Assembly: GCA_964423645.1 (NCBI GenBank)
Contig: CAYRFE010000043.1
Location: forward strand, 1 to 23,178
Reading direction: 5' to 3'
Origin: CAYRFE01 sp964423645 [NCBI: uncultured bacterium]
GTDB taxonomy: Bacteria; Macinerneyibacteriota; Macinerneyibacteria; Macinerneyibacteriales
Length of the DNA: 23,178 nucleotides
In this document: piece after piece, positions 6,881 to 16,216 of the stretch
Numbering within the stretch: position 1 is the first letter of the stretch
How the letters are laid out: each line of letters opens with the position of its first letter
Position numbers and translations under genes: made by a program
Notes under the pieces: model-generated
What the model was told of the DNA's origin: nothing
Databases searched by the model: none
What the model saw: the letters and a program-made list of their open reading frames with translations, nothing else

Positions 6881-8425
6881 GTGTTAAAAAGCATTAATTC
6901 ATATCTAAAAGAGCGTTATAACGCAGAAGATGTTGTCATCGCGGATTTTAATGCCTCAGGGGTTACCATTGCTCCTTGGGAGAGTCAGGTATTACAAAAT
7001 GCGCTTACCGATAGGGTATTACAAAAAAAAGAGTTTGATGTTATACAAGAAAACAGCAATAATATTCACGTATTTATCTATTACAGTTTATCTCGAATAG
7101 TTCTTTTAAAGAATATTCAAGGCGAGTCACCCCAACCGGAGCGAATGTTTGCCGCGATCGAATTTATCATGTACAAAATATTGTATGTATCCGTTCAGAC
7201 ACAAATGCAGGAACAATACCAGGTCATACAAACATTAAAAAAAGAAAAAGATGAATCAGTGTCACGAACCGCTGTCACAGCTGACCGTTCGGCGTATGTG
7301 CATGCCGAACAACTTGAAAAAAGACTTAAAGATCTGTCGTCAAAATATGAGCAAATCGTGCAAGAGAATACCTCTATGAGTGCTATTGTTCAACTGACCA
7401 AAGAAGAAAATCTTTCTTTGAAAAATTCGAATGATTCTTTGTATGCGAAATTGCATGAAAGCACATCAATGATGCAGGAAAAAGAAAAATTACTTACGGC
7501 ACTTCATACCGCTCATGAAATGCTCAAAAAAGAGCATAGTGACATGGAATCATTATTGCAACGTATCAGTGAAGGACGAAAAAAGCTTGTTAAAATATAC
7601 GATGCATTGGACGACCCCATATTAACATTAAAACATGATTATTCGATTGAAAGTGTCAATATGAGTGGCGCTCAACTCCAAGCTATCGAACCTGTTGACG
7701 TCATAAAAAAGCAAATGCACTGTTATCAATTACTCGGTTTTGATGCTCCATGCCCGTTTTGTTTTTTGTCCCTTGTAAAAGAGGATCAAAAACAATTGAG
7801 CCGCACGATCGAATGTGAAATACGCGGGGCTAAGAGGATATTCATACTCAATATGATCCCAATTACGGTAAATGATTCGATTGAAGTGGTAATTGAATAT
7901 TTTAAAGATATCACCGATATGATGACCACGCTTGAAGAAAAATCCCAACTTGAAACCAAACTGAAAGATGAGATCGATGAAAAAGAACGCATCAAGGTCA
8001 CGGTGGATTGGTCACAGGTTGATCGGGTAAAACAACTTACTCAGTTGATTGGTATGCTCAGGACGCAACAAAAATTTTATGAGAATAAAATCAAACGACT
8101 TGAAGTCATAATCGATAATCTCAAACAACATAAAGTAGTGGAATCCTCACGTACAAGTATGCTTTTTGAGATAACAAAAGTGATCAATCTGCTTCAAAAT
8201 CTTGTTGCCGGAAAGAAAATCACTCTTTCTCATTTACAAGAACGCAAGATGGATGAGGCCATAAGTCTGATAAAAGATTATTCGGTCTTCTTACAAACAG
8301 ATATGACTCGACTGGAAAGTGAGAATGATTTTTTGCGTAAGCAGGTTGAGGATTATGAAGCGATTATGAAACCGAACATTGATACACAAAAAACAATTTT
8401 ACGCACGGAGGAAAATAATGGATGA
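6881..8425 (+). CDS. Coiled-coil protein with Cys-containing PAS domain
   Basis: A 514-residue cytosolic protein from the GTG start at 6881. Residues about 100-235 are a long charged coiled coil. A PAS-like domain follows (about 237-345), beginning KIYDALDDPILTLKHDYSIESVN and containing C281, C291 and C294 (HCYx7PCPFC-like spacing), a pattern seen in a subset of sensory PAS domains. A second coiled coil runs to the C-terminus. No catalytic output domain is visible, so it may be an adaptor or sensor subunit. The start is uncertain: a TTG at 6857 extends the frame by 8 residues but overlaps the promoter; neither has a strong ribosome site. Downstream it overlaps glpX by 8 bases. Confidence 0.7.
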   Translation: MLKSINSYLKERYNAEDVVIADFNASGVTIAPWESQVLQNALTDRVLQKKEFDVIQENSNNIHVFIYYSLSRIVLLKNIQGESPQPERMFAAIEFIMYKILYVSVQTQMQEQYQVIQTLKKEKDESVSRTAVTADRSAYVHAEQLEKRLKDLSSKYEQIVQENTSMSAIVQLTKEENLSLKNSNDSLYAKLHESTSMMQEKEKLLTALHTAHEMLKKEHSDMESLLQRISEGRKKLVKIYDALDDPILTLKHDYSIESVNMSGAQLQAIEPVDVIKKQMHCYQLLGFDAPCPFCFLSLVKEDQKQLSRTIECEIRGAKRIFILNMIPITVNDSIEVVIEYFKDITDMMTTLEEKSQLETKLKDEIDEKERIKVTVDWSQVDRVKQLTQLIGMLRTQQKFYENKIKRLEVIIDNLKQHKVVESSRTSMLFEITKVINLLQNLVAGKKITLSHLQERKMDEAISLIKDYSVFLQTDMTRLESENDFLRKQVEDYEAIMKPNIDTQKTILRTEENNG

Positions 8426-9455
8426 TATTTTGACATTAGCGCAACTTACGACTGCACGTAATCTTGCACTGGAGATAGCCCGCGTGACTGAGGCGGCGGC
8501 GCTTGCCAGTTTCCCGTGGATCGGTAAAGGGGATAAGAATTCCGCAGACCACGGTGCGACCGAAGCAATGAGAGCGGTGTTGTCGAAAGTGTATATTTCA
8601 GGGACAGTTGTTATCGGTGAGGGTGAATTGGATGAAGCTCCCATGTTATATAACGGTGAAAAGGTAGGACGTTGGGGACAAAATGATCCCGCTGTAGAAA
8701 TTGCTGTTGATCCGCTTGAAGGCACTGCATTATGTGCAAAAAATAAACCGAACGCGATTACGTGTATCGCGATGACCGATGGAAAATTCTTACGTGCACC
8801 GGATATGTATATGTATAAAATTGTCGTGGGAGAAGATGCAAAGGGAACGATAAATATTAATGACACGCCTGCAGACAACTTTTTGCGAATTGCTCGTGCG
8901 AAAAAAAAGGATATAAGCGATCTGAATGTGATCACGATGGAGCGTGAAAGAAATCATTATATCATTGATGATGCACGTCGTCTCGGGTGCAAGGTTACGC
9001 TTATTTCGGACGGTGATGTCAGTGCGTCACTCTATGCGCTTTTGGATCGTTCACCGGTTGATGTCTATATGGGTATAGGCGGAGCACCGGAAGGGGTTAT
9101 CACGGCTGCAGCGGTCAAATGCGTAGGCGGTGATATGCAAGCGAAACTTGCATTTGATATTACCGGGGGTATTTTGGATATTCCTGCGTTAAAAATACGA
9201 TGTGCAGAAATGGGTATCACCGAATGGGACAAAGTGTATTCGGTGGAAGAACTCGCGTCGGGGCACTCATTATTCGCAGCGAGCGGGGTCACCGACGGGG
9301 AATTATTGCAGGGCGTACGTTCGTTGAAAAAAGGGTTTTCCGTCGAGTCGGTTGTGATGCGGTCACGAACCGGTACGATACGATGGATGCATTCCGAATA
9401 TATGGCTGAAATGAAAGATAGTCAGACTGTCGCCAACAGTACTGAAGAGGTATAA
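8418..9455 (+). CDS. glpX: Fructose-1,6-bisphosphatase class II (GlpX family)
   Basis: A 345-residue enzyme hydrolysing fructose 1,6-bisphosphate to fructose 6-phosphate in gluconeogenesis. The metal and phosphate motifs of the class II family are intact: GDKNSAD (38-44), IGEGELDEAPML (66-77), DPLEGT (98-103), APDMYM, the DGDVSASL stretch, GIGGAPEGV and the late SRTGTIRW. Length matches the family (about 320-340 residues). The start at 8418 follows GGAGGAAA; an in-frame ATG at 8379 lies deep in the upstream gene. Bacterial homologues are sometimes bifunctional with sedoheptulose 1,7-bisphosphate; this cannot be decided here. Confidence 0.93.
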   Translation: MDDILTLAQLTTARNLALEIARVTEAAALASFPWIGKGDKNSADHGATEAMRAVLSKVYISGTVVIGEGELDEAPMLYNGEKVGRWGQNDPAVEIAVDPLEGTALCAKNKPNAITCIAMTDGKFLRAPDMYMYKIVVGEDAKGTININDTPADNFLRIARAKKKDISDLNVITMERERNHYIIDDARRLGCKVTLISDGDVSASLYALLDRSPVDVYMGIGGAPEGVITAAAVKCVGGDMQAKLAFDITGGILDIPALKIRCAEMGITEWDKVYSVEELASGHSLFAASGVTDGELLQGVRSLKKGFSVESVVMRSRTGTIRWMHSEYMAEMKDSQTVANSTEEV

Positions 9456-9459
9456 CTGC

Positions 9460-10167
9460 ATGTTCTCAAACGATGTGTTATGGTTTGCGTGGGTTGTCGG
9501 TTTTTACGGGATCGGTCTTTTTATGTATAAACTCTTTCGTAAAGAAGGATTATATGCATTGATCGTGATCAATGTTATTCTCAGTAATATACAAGTTATG
9601 AAATTAATACCGATTTTCGGAATGACGGCGACGCTTGGCAATGTCATGTTTGCCAATATCTTTTGGGTAACAGGTATGCTTGCGGAGATTTATGGTCCGA
9701 AAGAGGCAAAGAAAGCGATCGCATTATCGGTCTTTACTCTTCTTATCATGGTGGTCGCGATGGATGTGACAATGTTATTCAAACCTTCGAAATTTGATAC
9801 GATGCATGTACCGATCGTGTCGATCTTTACCTTTATGCATCGCGTTGCGGCAGCATCCGTCGTGGCTATGTTGGTGAGTCAATTTTATGAAGTATGGTTT
9901 CGTATGCTCATGAAGAAAAAAATGAATGATAAAGATCTGTGGTTACGATCAAATTTTTCTCTCATGACCGCGTATGCGATTGATTCGGTTATTTTTTGCG
10001 TTGGTGCGTTCGGTATGCGTATCGATACATCCCGACTTTTGCAGATCATATTGACGACATTTATTATGAAAATGCTTATAGGTATTGTAAATACTCCGTT
10101 TTTATACTGGGGTAAATCGCTTGCTATTTCAATGGGAGAATATTTCCCGCAAAAGAATGAAAGCTAA
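9460..10167 (+). CDS. VUT-family transporter, probable queuosine precursor importer
   Basis: A 235-residue integral membrane protein with about six helices. The signature region NVILSNIQVMKLIPIFG followed by FANIFWVTGMLAEIYGPKEA is characteristic of the VUT/YhhQ family, which imports queuosine precursors (preQ0/preQ1) for tRNA modification in E. coli. The C-terminal half has the family pattern of a charged loop and a helix with AYAIDSVIF. It starts 4 bases after glpX, with GAAGAGG upstream, so the two are cotranscribed. No queuosine pathway gene is adjacent, so the substrate is assigned from the family only. Confidence 0.8.
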   Translation: MFSNDVLWFAWVVGFYGIGLFMYKLFRKEGLYALIVINVILSNIQVMKLIPIFGMTATLGNVMFANIFWVTGMLAEIYGPKEAKKAIALSVFTLLIMVVAMDVTMLFKPSKFDTMHVPIVSIFTFMHRVAAASVVAMLVSQFYEVWFRMLMKKKMNDKDLWLRSNFSLMTAYAIDSVIFCVGAFGMRIDTSRLLQIILTTFIMKMLIGIVNTPFLYWGKSLAISMGEYFPQKNES

Positions 10168-10187
10168 CAGATTGAGGGAGGCGTGAT

Positions 10188-10514
10188 ATGTTTAAATGTT
10201 CACAGTGCATGTATGTTCACTGGCTTGAAGAAGTACCCGAAATATGTCCTAAGTGTATGGCAACGGGCACGTTTGCGTCAGTTATAGGGAAAGATAAGGA
10301 TCTGATCGAAAAATCGCTTTATGGAAATGAACTTCTCATCGAAATGGCGGATACTTTGAATAAAGTTATTGACATTGCCAATGACGGTATCAAAGAACAT
10401 GCCGATGAAGCGTGTGCGGATATGTATTCACGAATATATAAATCAAGTATTGAAATGGTACAGATGATCAAGGCTGAATTAGAAATGCATATAAAAAACG
10501 GCAGATGGGGATGA
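10188..10514 (+). CDS. Rubredoxin-like zinc-ribbon small protein
   Basis: A 108-residue protein whose first 25 residues form a metal-binding knuckle pair, C4-x2-C7 and C20-x2-C23, in a pattern like the rubredoxin-like domain of rubrerythrins. The rest is a helical stretch rich in acidic residues without the di-iron EExxH motifs of rubrerythrin, so it is not a full rubrerythrin. GGGAGG lies 8 bases upstream, and the stop is one base before smc. Function unknown; a metal-binding or redox accessory role is a guess. Confidence 0.75.
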   Translation: MFKCSQCMYVHWLEEVPEICPKCMATGTFASVIGKDKDLIEKSLYGNELLIEMADTLNKVIDIANDGIKEHADEACADMYSRIYKSSIEMVQMIKAELEMHIKNGRWG

Positions 10515-10515
10515 T

Positions 10516-13500
10516 ATGTTTCTTAAAGAAATGACGATATTCGGCTTTAAATCGTTTGCCGATAAAATTAATGTTAAATTCACCAAGGGAATGATTTGTG
10601 TGGTCGGCCCTAACGGATGCGGTAAAAGTAATATTTCCGATGCGTTACGTTGGGCTTTCGGTGAACAAAGCGCAAAAAAGTTGCGCGGCGGAATGATGCA
10701 GGACGTAATTTTCGGTGGTACGACAGAGCGAAAACCTCTTCAGATGGCTGAAGTCAATGTCGTATTGGATAATCAAAGCAAATTATTACCGATCGAATAC
10801 AATGAAGTGGAAATCACACGTCGTGTTTTTCGCGATGGAGATTCCGAATATTATATCAATAAAAAACGATGCAGGTTGAAAGATGTACAGGATCTGATAA
10901 CCGATACCGGTATCGGTATGAGTGCCTATTCTTTTATCGAACAAGGCATGATCTCTCAGATCCTTTCGACACGACCGGAGGAACGACGCGCGATATTTGA
11001 AGAAGCGGCAGGCGTAATGAAGTATCGTTCTCGGAAAAAAGAAACACTGAGCAAATTGGTAAGTACCGATGAAAACCTTAATCGATTGAAGGATATCATT
11101 TATGAGGTTGAACGACAGATGAAAAGCCTCGAACGGCAAGTTGAAAAGGCGGCGGTCTATAAAGAAAAATTCACCGTCATGAAGGAGAAAGAACTTCGGT
11201 ATTATCATGTCACGCTTGCCTCATTTATAAACGAACGTGGTATATTAGAAAAAAAACTTAAAGAACATAAACAAAAAGGAACCGAGCTGTTGGTCACGAT
11301 CAACAAATTGAATGCGGATGTGGAGACCTTGCAACTTCAGGCAACCGAAAAAGAACAAGAGTATCGCCAAAAAGAATCACAATTATATGAAAAAAAACTT
11401 GAAATGAATAAATGTGAAGCACAAATACAAAGTTTTGACAAGGACTGCGTCTACTATGAGAACGATATTCGGACGCTCTCCGAGCAAAATGAAGAATTGG
11501 ATATTCTTGTCGAGAATATGCAATTGGAAGTTGCGATGTGGCAAAAAGACGTTCAGAAAATGACCGAACGTATTCAAGAACACGAACGATCACTTGAAAC
11601 ACGAGTGAAGAAGTCCGAATCTATGCGTGCAACGATCAACGAAGAAGAACAAAAATACCAAAAAAAGATCAATTCGCTTCTCGAGCTTATGAAAGATGAA
11701 TCCAATGCTCGCACCGCTGCACAAAAATCCGCCAATGATCTTGAGCATTATACAAAAAACGCACATTCGCTCACGATTCAAAACGAATCACACAGTGCTG
11801 CCCGCGCACACGCAGAAAAAGAATTTGCAACGTTACAAAACGATGCATCAAATCTTTATTCACGCAGAAATGAACTGAGCACTGCTCACAGCACTATTCT
11901 CGGTAAAAAAGTAGAATTTTATGAGACGATCGCGAGACAAGAAAAAGAATTGCAATCCCTTCGGGATGATCTCACGAGATTTTCGGCACGTTATGAAGGT
12001 CTTGATATGCTTGATAAGCGGATGGAAGGCTTAAAAAGCGGCGTGAAACATGTATTGGATAAAAAAGATGAGTTTTCACTTAAGGGTATCGTCGGAGATT
12101 ACTTGAATGTCGAAAAAGGGTTTGAACGTTTAGTGGATTTTATATTAGGAGACGCTGTTGAGATTATCGTGGGCACTCATGCAGTGTCGATGTCAGTAAA
12201 AGATTTTATTAACGCTCGTCAAAACGGTGAGCATGTAATGTATTACGGAGGAACAACATACACGCAAAGTGAGGTTCATGCGCAATCGATCTTACACAAA
12301 TGTACCGTAAAAGATACTGCATTGAACACACTGTTTGAGGCGTTGCTCGGAAAAGTGATCTATATTGACAGCGTTGATACTGCACTGTTAAAAAAAGGAT
12401 ATACGATCGTCACTGCCGACGGTTCGGTTCATACACCTCACGGCACGATCACATATGCCGACATTGCACATCAAGGCATGGGTATCATTGAACGGAAAAA
12501 TACAAAAAAGAGCGTGCAAAGTGATATTGAAAAGGTTAAAAAAAGTATTATTGATGCAGAATCAGCGCTGAACGAAAACAAAAAGATCATGGATGAGCAC
12601 CTTCGTCATGCCGAGGCGGTAGCTGCTGATATACAAGGTGCAGAACAATTGATCGCCGATATCGAGAAAAAAATGGAATTTTTACAAAAGGATATCGAAC
12701 GGTTTCAACTGGAGACATCGGCAAATGATAAACAAATTTCATTATATGAAAAAGAGATCGCATTTATACAACAATCATTGGGACTTCATGACTCAACACT
12801 GAACGAAATTAAAGTAAAAACTATTACGGAAGAAAATGAAAAATTGGCGTTCCAAAAGAATATACAACACCTGAGAGACGAACTTGATAAAGAACTCGCT
12901 GAAATTGCGCTAATGAAATCTGATCTTGCCCGTAACCGAGCAGAGTTACAATCAAAACAAAATGATTGTAAACGCGTGCAATCCGTTATACAGGAAAACT
13001 CATTGCGTATTTCTCACAATGAAAAAACAATTATTACTCATCGTGCGAAAATCGAAGAATCCCGCACGTCACAACTTGCCGCGCGTGAATCGGTCACCAC
13101 GTATCTGCATGAGATCGCATTTTCGGAATCCAATAATGTGCAATGTGCCGAGGAGATCGCAACGTTGAAAGGCACGATCAATGAAAGATCGACTTCGTTA
13201 CGACGCTATGATGACGAATATCGTGTGCTGCAATCAGCTATTACCGATTCCGAGATCGCATTCAATCATTGTAACGGGATCATTAGTCAAAACAGCGAGT
13301 ATATTGCCACAAAATATGATGTGCAGCTTGCTGCCGTCACTCCGGAAATACCCGATGGCTATAAACCTGAAGATGAAAAAGATGAGATCGATGCACTCGT
13401 CGCGACAATTCGTTCACTGGGATCGGTCAACCTGACCGCCCTTGAAGAATTCACCGAATTAAAAGAACGGTATGACTTCCTCGTTGATCAAAAACGGGAT

Positions 13501-14028
13501 CTTGATGATGCCAAAAATCAATTGACACAGGCGATCGATCATATCGATGAATTAAGTAAAGAACAATTTCTTGACACGTTTTATAAAATCAAAGAAAATT
13601 TTGTTATTATTTGCCCAATGTTATTCAACGGTGGAAAAGCTGAGATGGAGCTTATAATGGAAGAGGACGGAGATATTTTGAATGCAGGTATCGATGTCAA
13701 CGTAAAACCACCGGGAAAACGTTTGCAAAACATCAATCTGCTTTCGGGAGGAGAAAAAGCTCTTGCGGCAATTGCACTGTTATTTTCAATCTTTAAAGTC
13801 AAACCTGCACCGTTTTGTGTATTGGATGAGATCGATGCTCCGCTTGATGACGCCAATATCGGACGATTTGTTGATATGTTGACGGATTTTACCGAGAAGA
13901 CACAATTTCTCATCATGACGCACTCCAAGGCCACAATGGAAAAGGCTGACGTGTTATACGGTGTGACCATGCCTGAGGCCGGTATCAGTAAAGTGGTGTC
14001 AGTGCAATTTAAAGAGGCTGTCGTATGA
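10516..14028 (+). CDS. smc: Chromosome segregation protein SMC
   Basis: A 1170-residue SMC ATPase, the core of bacterial condensin, which organises and segregates chromosomes with ScpA/ScpB (not in the window). The N-terminal head has Walker A GPNGCGKSN (31-39) and the Q-loop region. Long coiled coils flank a hinge domain at about 520-660 (starts near SLKGIVGDYL), and the C-terminal head has the signature LSGGE (1076-1080) and Walker B with D1104-E1105 followed by IDAPLDDANI. Length is typical of the family. The start codon follows GGGGATGAT, one base after the preceding gene. Confidence 0.96.
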   Translation: MFLKEMTIFGFKSFADKINVKFTKGMICVVGPNGCGKSNISDALRWAFGEQSAKKLRGGMMQDVIFGGTTERKPLQMAEVNVVLDNQSKLLPIEYNEVEITRRVFRDGDSEYYINKKRCRLKDVQDLITDTGIGMSAYSFIEQGMISQILSTRPEERRAIFEEAAGVMKYRSRKKETLSKLVSTDENLNRLKDIIYEVERQMKSLERQVEKAAVYKEKFTVMKEKELRYYHVTLASFINERGILEKKLKEHKQKGTELLVTINKLNADVETLQLQATEKEQEYRQKESQLYEKKLEMNKCEAQIQSFDKDCVYYENDIRTLSEQNEELDILVENMQLEVAMWQKDVQKMTERIQEHERSLETRVKKSESMRATINEEEQKYQKKINSLLELMKDESNARTAAQKSANDLEHYTKNAHSLTIQNESHSAARAHAEKEFATLQNDASNLYSRRNELSTAHSTILGKKVEFYETIARQEKELQSLRDDLTRFSARYEGLDMLDKRMEGLKSGVKHVLDKKDEFSLKGIVGDYLNVEKGFERLVDFILGDAVEIIVGTHAVSMSVKDFINARQNGEHVMYYGGTTYTQSEVHAQSILHKCTVKDTALNTLFEALLGKVIYIDSVDTALLKKGYTIVTADGSVHTPHGTITYADIAHQGMGIIERKNTKKSVQSDIEKVKKSIIDAESALNENKKIMDEHLRHAEAVAADIQGAEQLIADIEKKMEFLQKDIERFQLETSANDKQISLYEKEIAFIQQSLGLHDSTLNEIKVKTITEENEKLAFQKNIQHLRDELDKELAEIALMKSDLARNRAELQSKQNDCKRVQSVIQENSLRISHNEKTIITHRAKIEESRTSQLAARESVTTYLHEIAFSESNNVQCAEEIATLKGTINERSTSLRRYDDEYRVLQSAITDSEIAFNHCNGIISQNSEYIATKYDVQLAAVTPEIPDGYKPEDEKDEIDALVATIRSLGSVNLTALEEFTELKERYDFLVDQKRDLDDAKNQLTQAIDHIDELSKEQFLDTFYKIKENFVIICPMLFNGGKAEMELIMEEDGDILNAGIDVNVKPPGKRLQNINLLSGGEKALAAIALLFSIFKVKPAPFCVLDEIDAPLDDANIGRFVDMLTDFTEKTQFLIMTHSKATMEKADVLYGVTMPEAGISKVVSVQFKEAVV

Positions 14029-14933
14029 ATGTTTTTGAAAAATACCGACAAGGCGTACAGAAGACAAAAAAGAATTTTTTTAATTCCTTTTTGTCGACCA
14101 TTACAGGGCGTCATACGCTTGACGCAGAGCTTGTTGAAGATGTCGAATCGATCTTGATCGGTGCAGACGTCGGGTATACCGTGGTCACTTCGGTCATGAA
14201 TGCCGTACGAAAAGAAAACGACGGGAAAAAGGATATTGAAGCGTTATTCAAAAAAGAACTTAAGGCCATTCTCGGTGAAAAAAATCGCGCGTTGGCAGAA
14301 AAAGAAAAACCGGCCGTCTATCTTTTTGTAGGTGTGAACGGCGTCGGTAAAACCACGACCATTGCGAAATTGGCCTATATGTTAAAGAACAACGGTAAAA
14401 AAGTATTGATAGGAGCCGGTGATACGTATCGTGCGGCCGGAATAGATCAAATGAAATTATGGGGTGAACGCCTTGGCGTACGAGTGATAGGTCATGAACG
14501 AGGCGGAGATGCGGCGGCAGTGGTCTATGACGTGATCGACGCAGGTATGGCGCAAGAGTACGATGTTGTACTTATTGATACTGCAGGAAGGTTGCATACC
14601 AAAGAAAACCTTATGAATGAGCTTGAAAAAGTGCGTCGAACGCTTATAAAAAAACTCGGGAGAGAAGCTGATGAGACAATATTGGTGTGTGATGCGACAA
14701 GCGGTCAAAATGTGATTCGACAGGCAGAAGAATTCCATAGAACTGCGGGGTTAACCGCATTCGCATTGACAAAAATGGACGGAACCGCGAAAGGCGGTCT
14801 TATATTTTCTTTGGAGGAACGTTTTTCAATTCCGGTAAAATTGATCGGATTAGGTGAAGGGCACGATGATCTCCAACCATTTGACGCGGAAATGTATCTT
14901 AACGCGTTATTTGAAACACATGCCGAAGGGTAA
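14025..14933 (+). CDS. ftsY: Signal recognition particle receptor FtsY
   Basis: A 302-residue SRP-family GTPase that docks SRP-ribosome complexes at the inner membrane. The NG domain is complete: helical N domain (1-95), G1 GVNGVGKTT (103-111), G2 DTYRAA (133-138), G3 DTAGR (185-189), G4 TKMD (249-252) and the closing GLGEGHDDLQPFD. It lacks the long acidic A domain of E. coli FtsY, as in many other phyla, and begins with a short basic helix (KYRQGVQKTKKNFF) that may serve for membrane contact. The ATG overlaps the smc stop codon by 4 bases. Confidence 0.96.
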   Translation: MNVFEKYRQGVQKTKKNFFNSFLSTITGRHTLDAELVEDVESILIGADVGYTVVTSVMNAVRKENDGKKDIEALFKKELKAILGEKNRALAEKEKPAVYLFVGVNGVGKTTTIAKLAYMLKNNGKKVLIGAGDTYRAAGIDQMKLWGERLGVRVIGHERGGDAAAVVYDVIDAGMAQEYDVVLIDTAGRLHTKENLMNELEKVRRTLIKKLGREADETILVCDATSGQNVIRQAEEFHRTAGLTAFALTKMDGTAKGGLIFSLEERFSIPVKLIGLGEGHDDLQPFDAEMYLNALFETHAEG

Positions 14934-14946
14934 AAAGGAATAAATC

Positions 14947-15402
14947 ATGATAGATGCAATAATAGCGGTCATAATTGTTTTGTTCATACTCTTTTCGTTT
15001 AAAAAGGGTTTTTTTATGGAAGTATTTCAAATATTCAGTCTTCTTGCTGCATATTTTGCCTCGAAACTGCTCTATGTACTACCATACAGAACGATCTTTA
15101 AAAATGTGCAACCCGAGACGGTCAAGTTGTTTTTATCACATTCGTCGGTTTTTATGGGTGTATTTATTATTGTTCTTTTAACATTTGCACTGATTCGAAA
15201 ACTGATAACTACCGATACGCACGTGAAAGCGGTGGATCGCACAATGGGAGTGGTGTGGGGTACAGCGAAGGCATTGCTTTTTGTGGAATTGGTATTGATT
15301 TTAATTCTCAAATTTGATATACTGAAAAAAGATTTTATAGCCGATAAAAGTATTATCGGCAGATTAATGATCGCAGTATCGGAAGCTCTGCAGATAGTGT
15401 AG
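14947..15402 (+). CDS. CvpA-family membrane protein
   Basis: A 151-residue protein with four hydrophobic segments (about 3-17, 25-42, 64-82 and 102-121) and the family pattern of an N-terminal IDAIIAVIIVLFILFSFKKG helix followed by a VFQIFSLLAAYFAS helix. CvpA is known in E. coli for colicin V production and envelope stress tolerance; the molecular function is not settled. AAAAAGGA lies 7 bases upstream. It sits in the ftsY operon, 13 bases after that gene. Confidence 0.75.
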   Translation: MIDAIIAVIIVLFILFSFKKGFFMEVFQIFSLLAAYFASKLLYVLPYRTIFKNVQPETVKLFLSHSSVFMGVFIIVLLTFALIRKLITTDTHVKAVDRTMGVVWGTAKALLFVELVLILILKFDILKKDFIADKSIIGRLMIAVSEALQIV

Positions 15403-15415
15403 GGAAAGGAAGTGT

Positions 15416-16216
15416 ATGCCTCTAGAGGGTGATATTCGTGAGATCCCGCTAGTCGATATTATCGAAATGCTTTCATTGGGCAATCGGACGGGGGTGCTTT
15501 ATTTTAAAGGTGCTCGCTATGCCGCGAAGGTATTTTTTAAAAACGGACGTATCATTTTCGCCAAATCACTGGGTGAGTATATTGAAAAACTGGGTGAAAT
15601 TTTGGTGCGTAAAGGGCTTATTACTCCCAAACGACTTGACGAAGCATTGAGCACGATACAGGATAAAAAAAACAGTGACAAACGATTAGGTGATGTTTTG
15701 GTCGAGAACGGGTATCTTTCACAGGATATTGTCGTGAAAGCGGTCACCTATCAAATTGAAGAGACGATCAATAAAATTCTGACCGAGTCGATGGGAAGTT
15801 TTCAATTCAAAGTTGAAGAACTGCCTTCTGCTGAGGATATTTTTATTGATAAAAGCGCGGCAAGTATACTGATGGAAGCCGTACGCAGAATTGACGAATA
15901 CAACAAAATCAAACAGACCATCGGCGGTATCTCGCGTCGCTATATTATCGCAAAAAAAATGCAACACAATAACATCGACATCAATCTGACATTCAATGAA
16001 TGGAAGGTGTTGATGAATATGACCGGTGAAAAAACACTCGAGCAGATCGCACACGAAACCAAGGTGGATACTTTTTTTGTCGCAAAGATAGCCTATGTCT
16101 TACTTAATCTTTCAATTATTGAGCCTGCCGAATCGATCGAAAGATACGGAATATCCAAAAATCTCACGCTCGATGATATTAACGATATCAAACGGTATCT
16201 TGAGGAATTATCATGA
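15416..16216 (+). CDS. DUF4388 protein with MshEN-like region
   Basis: A 266-residue soluble protein. Residues 1-55 fit DUF4388 (LEGDIREIPLVDIIEMLSL, then GVLYFK and FFKNGRIIFA), a domain frequent in signalling proteins of Deltaproteobacteria and relatives. Residues about 57-125 contain two helices of the LGEILVRKGLITPKRLDEAL and LGDVLVENGYLSQD type, resembling the N-terminal (MshEN-like) domain of type II secretion ATPases, some of which bind cyclic di-GMP. The C-terminal part is helical. It overlaps the next gene by ATGA, so it is probably coupled to the degenerate GTPase-like protein. Confidence 0.75.
   Translation: MPLEGDIREIPLVDIIEMLSLGNRTGVLYFKGARYAAKVFFKNGRIIFAKSLGEYIEKLGEILVRKGLITPKRLDEALSTIQDKKNSDKRLGDVLVENGYLSQDIVVKAVTYQIEETINKILTESMGSFQFKVEELPSAEDIFIDKSAASILMEAVRRIDEYNKIKQTIGGISRRYIIAKKMQHNNIDINLTFNEWKVLMNMTGEKTLEQIAHETKVDTFFVAKIAYVLLNLSIIEPAESIERYGISKNLTLDDINDIKRYLEELS

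Noticed and set aside
8399-8935. 178-codon open frame on the reverse strand opposite glpX
   Set aside because: It lies wholly inside and antisense to a well-supported conserved enzyme gene, with no recognisable domain; it is a frame shadow.
10188-10514. Rubrerythrin
   Set aside because: Only the rubredoxin-like Cys knuckles are present; the di-iron helical motifs (ExxH pairs) are missing.
13581-14114. 177-codon open frame on the reverse strand over the smc/ftsY junction
   Set aside because: It is antisense to the conserved Walker B end of smc and the start of ftsY, and shows no protein motif of its own.
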